Notes under the pieces: generated by a model
The model's input: only the letters and a program-made list of their open reading frames with translations
What the model was told of the DNA's origin: nothing
Database searches by the model: none
Program-made: the position numbers and the translations under genes
Source of the DNA: DASXRA01 sp035263725
GTDB lineage: Bacteria; Actinomycetota; Actinomycetes; Mycobacteriales; Jatrophihabitantaceae
Length of the DNA stretch: 7,114 nucleotides
Direction: 5' to 3'
Assembly (NCBI GenBank): GCA_035263725.1
Contig: DATFRC010000007.1
Coordinates: 1-7,114, forward strand
Part shown: positions 5,152-7,114 of the stretch, one piece after another
How positions within the stretch are numbered: the first letter of the stretch is position 1
Layout: each line of letters begins with the position of its first letter

Positions 5152-6702
5152 TCAGGCGGGGACTAGTTCGGCTTGGGCAGGGACGGTGTCGGCGGGCGCT
5201 CGGTGGCCGCGTCCGGGCAGAAGCAGGGCGCCGGCGGCTCCGGCCAGGCCGATGCCGAAGGCGACCAGGCTCGCGGTGTGGAATCCGGTCATGAACGAGG
5301 CCTGCACGCCGTCCAGCAATCTCTGTTGCGCGGCAGCGGGCGCCTGGCCGACCGTGGCCAGGGCCGCGGCCACGGAGTTCTGCGCGGCTGAGACGGTGTG
5401 GCTCGGCAGCTCGTGGAACGCCGTCGTGCTGAGGTGGTTGGCGTAGAGGCTGGTGAAGATGCTGCCCAGTACGGCCACGCCGAGCGTCCCGCCGGCCTCA
5501 CGCGTCGCGTCGTTCACCGCGGACCCGACGCCTGCCTTGGCAGGCGGCAGCACGCTCAGGATCGACTCCGTCGCCGGCGCTGTCGTGAGTCCGAGACCCA
5601 GACCGATGAGCACCATCTGGCCGACGATGCGGTCGTAGGGCATGAACGTCGACGACAGTGCGATCCACCCGAACGCCGAGCTCAGCAGGACCAGCCCACT
5701 GGCTACGACGGCGCGGGTACCGATGCGGCTTGCGAGCGCGACACCACCCACCGAGCCGATCGCGATCGTGATCGCCACCGGCAGGATCCGCACTCCGGTC
5801 GACAGCGTGCCGAAGCCGCGCATGAACTGGAAGTACTGCGTCACCAGGAAGATGAATCCGAACAGGGCGAAGAACGCGAGCGTCACCGACGCACTGGCGG
5901 CCGAGAAGGCCGGCGTGCGGAACAGCGTGACATCGATCATCGGGCGGGCGCGGCGACGTTCGACCGTGACGAAGGCAGCGACGAGGACGGCCGCACCGGC
6001 GAATCCGCCCAGGCTCGCCGGGCTGCTCCAGCCACGCGAGGGTGCCTCGATGATCGTGTAGACGAGCAGGCCGATCGCGGCAGTTGACAGCATCAGGCCG
6101 GGCACGTCGAGGCGGGCCTCGCCGGGGTTGCTCGACTCGGGCACCCACAGCCAGGTGGCCGCCAGCGCGACGAGCGCGACCGGCACCAGTGCCACGAAGA
6201 CCGACGGCCAGCCGAAGTGCGCGAGCAGCAGTCCGCCGGTAACGGGACCGATGGCGACGCCGAGCCCGGTCACGGCGCCCCACAGCCCGATCGCCTTCGC
6301 ACGCTCACCGCGGTCGGGGAACGCGTTGGTGATGATCGACAGTGTGGTCGGGAAGATGACTGCCGCGCTCGCGCCCATGACGAATCGGACCGCTACGAGG
6401 CCGGACGCCGAGGTCATGGCCGCACCGATACCGCTTGCGAGCGCGAATCCGGCCAGCCCGGCGAGTAGCGCCGGCCGGCGGCCGAACCGGTCGCCCAGCG
6501 AGCCGGCGGTCAGGACGAGCGCGGCGAACGCGAGGTTGTAGCCGTCGACGATCCACTGCAGGTCGCGCGTCGTCGCACCGAGCTCGCGACCCAGGTCGGG
6601 GAGGGCGACGTTCACGATCGTGGTGTCGAGGTTGATGGCGAAGGCCGCCAAGCACACGGTTGCCAGGATCAGCAACTGCCGGCGACGGGTCAGATCAGTC
6701 AT
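5152..6702 (-). CDS. MFS efflux transporter, DHA2 (EmrB/QacA) family, 14 TM
   Basis: This is a proton-driven exporter in the cytoplasmic membrane, probably of drugs or other hydrophobic compounds; the substrate is unknown. Residues count from the ATG at 6702 (516 aa, usual for DHA2). The first helix carries the DHA2 signature LDTTIVNVALP (25-35). Motif A is G67-SLGD-RFGRR (to 76), and motif C, in helix 5, includes GLGVAIGPVTGG (146-157). Hydrophobic segments fit 14 helices, with a long loop near 420-470 before the last one, typical of the family. The frame stays open back to an ATG at 6756, but GGAGGT at 6707-6712 lies four to five bases before the 6702 ATG, and the extra 18 residues are polar and would run into the operator region. 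The gene is divergent from a TetR gene, its probable repressor, and is followed by carbonic anhydrase. Confidence 0.95.
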   Translation of the reverse strand: MTDLTRRRQLLILATVCLAAFAINLDTTIVNVALPDLGRELGATTRDLQWIVDGYNLAFAALVLTAGSLGDRFGRRPALLAGLAGFALASGIGAAMTSASGLVAVRFVMGASAAVIFPTTLSIITNAFPDRGERAKAIGLWGAVTGLGVAIGPVTGGLLLAHFGWPSVFVALVPVALVALAATWLWVPESSNPGEARLDVPGLMLSTAAIGLLVYTIIEAPSRGWSSPASLGGFAGAAVLVAAFVTVERRRARPMIDVTLFRTPAFSAASASVTLAFFALFGFIFLVTQYFQFMRGFGTLSTGVRILPVAITIAIGSVGGVALASRIGTRAVVASGLVLLSSAFGWIALSSTFMPYDRIVGQMVLIGLGLGLTTAPATESILSVLPPAKAGVGSAVNDATREAGGTLGVAVLGSIFTSLYANHLSTTAFHELPSHTVSAAQNSVAAALATVGQAPAAAQQRLLDGVQASFMTGFHTASLVAFGIGLAGAAGALLLPGRGHRAPADTVPAQAELVPA

Positions 6703-6706
6703 GAGA

Positions 6707-6712
6707 ACCTCC
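6707..6712 (-). promoter_or_regulatory. Ribosome binding site fixing the MFS exporter start
   Basis: On the - strand CCGGAGGTTCTC precedes the ATG at 6702. GGAGG is a near-perfect Shine-Dalgarno core at good spacing. This decides for 6702 over the in-frame ATG at 6756. Confidence 0.75.
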
Positions 6713-6722
6713 GGAGCCCGTG

Positions 6723-6778
6723 ATGTTGACGCTGACAACATTGACGAGAGTGCCACATAGTGTGGACACTGTCAACAT
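6723..6778. promoter_or_regulatory. Divergent promoter and operator region between exporter and TetR gene
   Basis: ATGTTGAC (6723-6730) is repeated as its exact reverse complement GTCAACAT (6771-6778), 40 bp apart. Nested inside are ATGTTG-N7-CAACAT (6723-6741), a typical size for a TetR-family operator, AGTGT-GG-ACACT (6759-6770), and CCACA-TAG-TGTGG (6753-6765). On the - strand TTGACA (6770-6775) is a perfect -35 hexamer, but the expected -10 position reads CACTCT, which is poor. On the + strand CTGACA (6732-6737) and CATAGT (6756-6761), 18 bp apart, could serve the TetR gene. Binding here would block both directions. The repeats are seen directly; which one is the operator is inferred. Confidence 0.55.
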
Positions 6779-7114
6779 GGTTGGCACGGATCACACCGAC
6801 GAGGCGCGGAGCTACCACCACGGGAACCTGCGGGAGGCCCTCGTGGAGGCCGGCGTCGAACTGGCCCGGACCGGTGGTCCCGCCGCGGTGCAACTGCGCG
6901 CGGCCTCGCGGAAGGCCGGCGTCTCGCACAACGCCGCCTATCGGCACTTCGCCAATCAGGAGGACCTGGTTGCCGCCGTTGCAGAACGGTGCATGACGCA
7001 GCTCGGCCTACTCATGATCGAGCGTTCGAATCGGGTCACGGCACGCGGTCCGGTGCCCCGGGCTCGCGCAAGACTCGAAGCGATCGGGCGTGCGTACATC
7101 GACTTCGCCCGCAC
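6777..7114 (+). CDS. TetR/AcrR-family transcriptional regulator (3' end outside window)
   Basis: This is probably the ligand-responsive repressor of the divergent exporter operon and of itself. The visible 112 residues contain the TetR DNA-binding domain. Helix 1 starts at YHHGNLREALVEAGVELA (13-30), and the helix-turn-helix is within LRAASRKAGVSHNAAYRHF (40-58), followed by the usual DLVAAVAE helix. The YHHGNLR...AYRHF pattern matches TetR proteins with the WHG-type ligand domain, but that domain is mostly outside the window. Neither start has a good ribosome binding site. The ATG at 6777 sits in the last inverted-repeat arm, and an in-frame GTG at 6762 would add five residues. A leaderless mRNA from the CATAGT -10 candidate is possible. 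The reading frame runs to the window edge with no stop. Confidence 0.92.
   Translation, partial: MVGTDHTDEARSYHHGNLREALVEAGVELARTGGPAAVQLRAASRKAGVSHNAAYRHFANQEDLVAAVAERCMTQLGLLMIERSNRVTARGPVPRARARLEAIGRAYIDFAR

Noticed and set aside
5398..6087. 229-codon + strand frame opposite the MFS exporter
   Set aside because: The highly charged, Arg/Asp/Glu-rich translation is the usual antisense image of a membrane protein gene.
6703..6756. 18-residue N-terminal extension of the MFS exporter from the ATG at 6756
   Set aside because: It would be polar, it overlaps the operator repeats, and a strong ribosome binding site lies right before the internal ATG at 6702.

Overview
The window is a GC-rich (roughly two thirds G+C by eye), densely packed chromosomal segment typical of an actinobacterium. 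GC-biased third codon positions, GTG start candidates, a Hanks-type Ser/Thr kinase with one membrane span and an extracellular sensor, and a DHA2 exporter with a divergent TetR gene all fit that group. I cannot name the genus. There are no RNA genes, insertion sequences, CRISPR arrays or phage genes.

Layout. Positions 1-170 are non-coding or carry an unresolved tail of an upstream gene; they hold three GTCAA units repeated every 11 bp and a 14-bp palindrome. Then come four + strand genes: a three-domain glutaminase (EF-hand, catalytic, ankyrin; 171-1787), a small hypothetical ORF overlapping it by ATGA (1784-2155), a transmembrane Ser/Thr protein kinase (2218-3741, GTG start chosen from a strong ribosome binding site), and an alpha/beta hydrolase (3759-4577). 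On the - strand, a beta-class carbonic anhydrase (4578-5132) meets the hydrolase stop codon with no base between; it lies 19 nt downstream of a 14-TM DHA2-type MFS exporter (5152-6702). A TetR-family regulator (6777 to the window edge, truncated) is divergent from the exporter. The 74-bp gap between them carries several inverted repeats that look like its operator.

How the genes may work together. The TetR protein probably represses the exporter-carbonic anhydrase operon and itself. The pairing of a drug-type exporter with a carbonic anhydrase is the least expected functional link here. The glutaminase releases ammonia and glutamate from glutamine. Its EF-hand/catalytic/ankyrin order resembles that of the animal kidney-type glutaminase, and its gene has a perfect 11-bp hairpin just inside the reading frame. 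The kinase and hydrolase may be co-transcribed (17-nt gap). No wholly new system is evident. The points most worth following are the glutaminase architecture and its 5' structures, the exporter-carbonic anhydrase operon, and the operator region.
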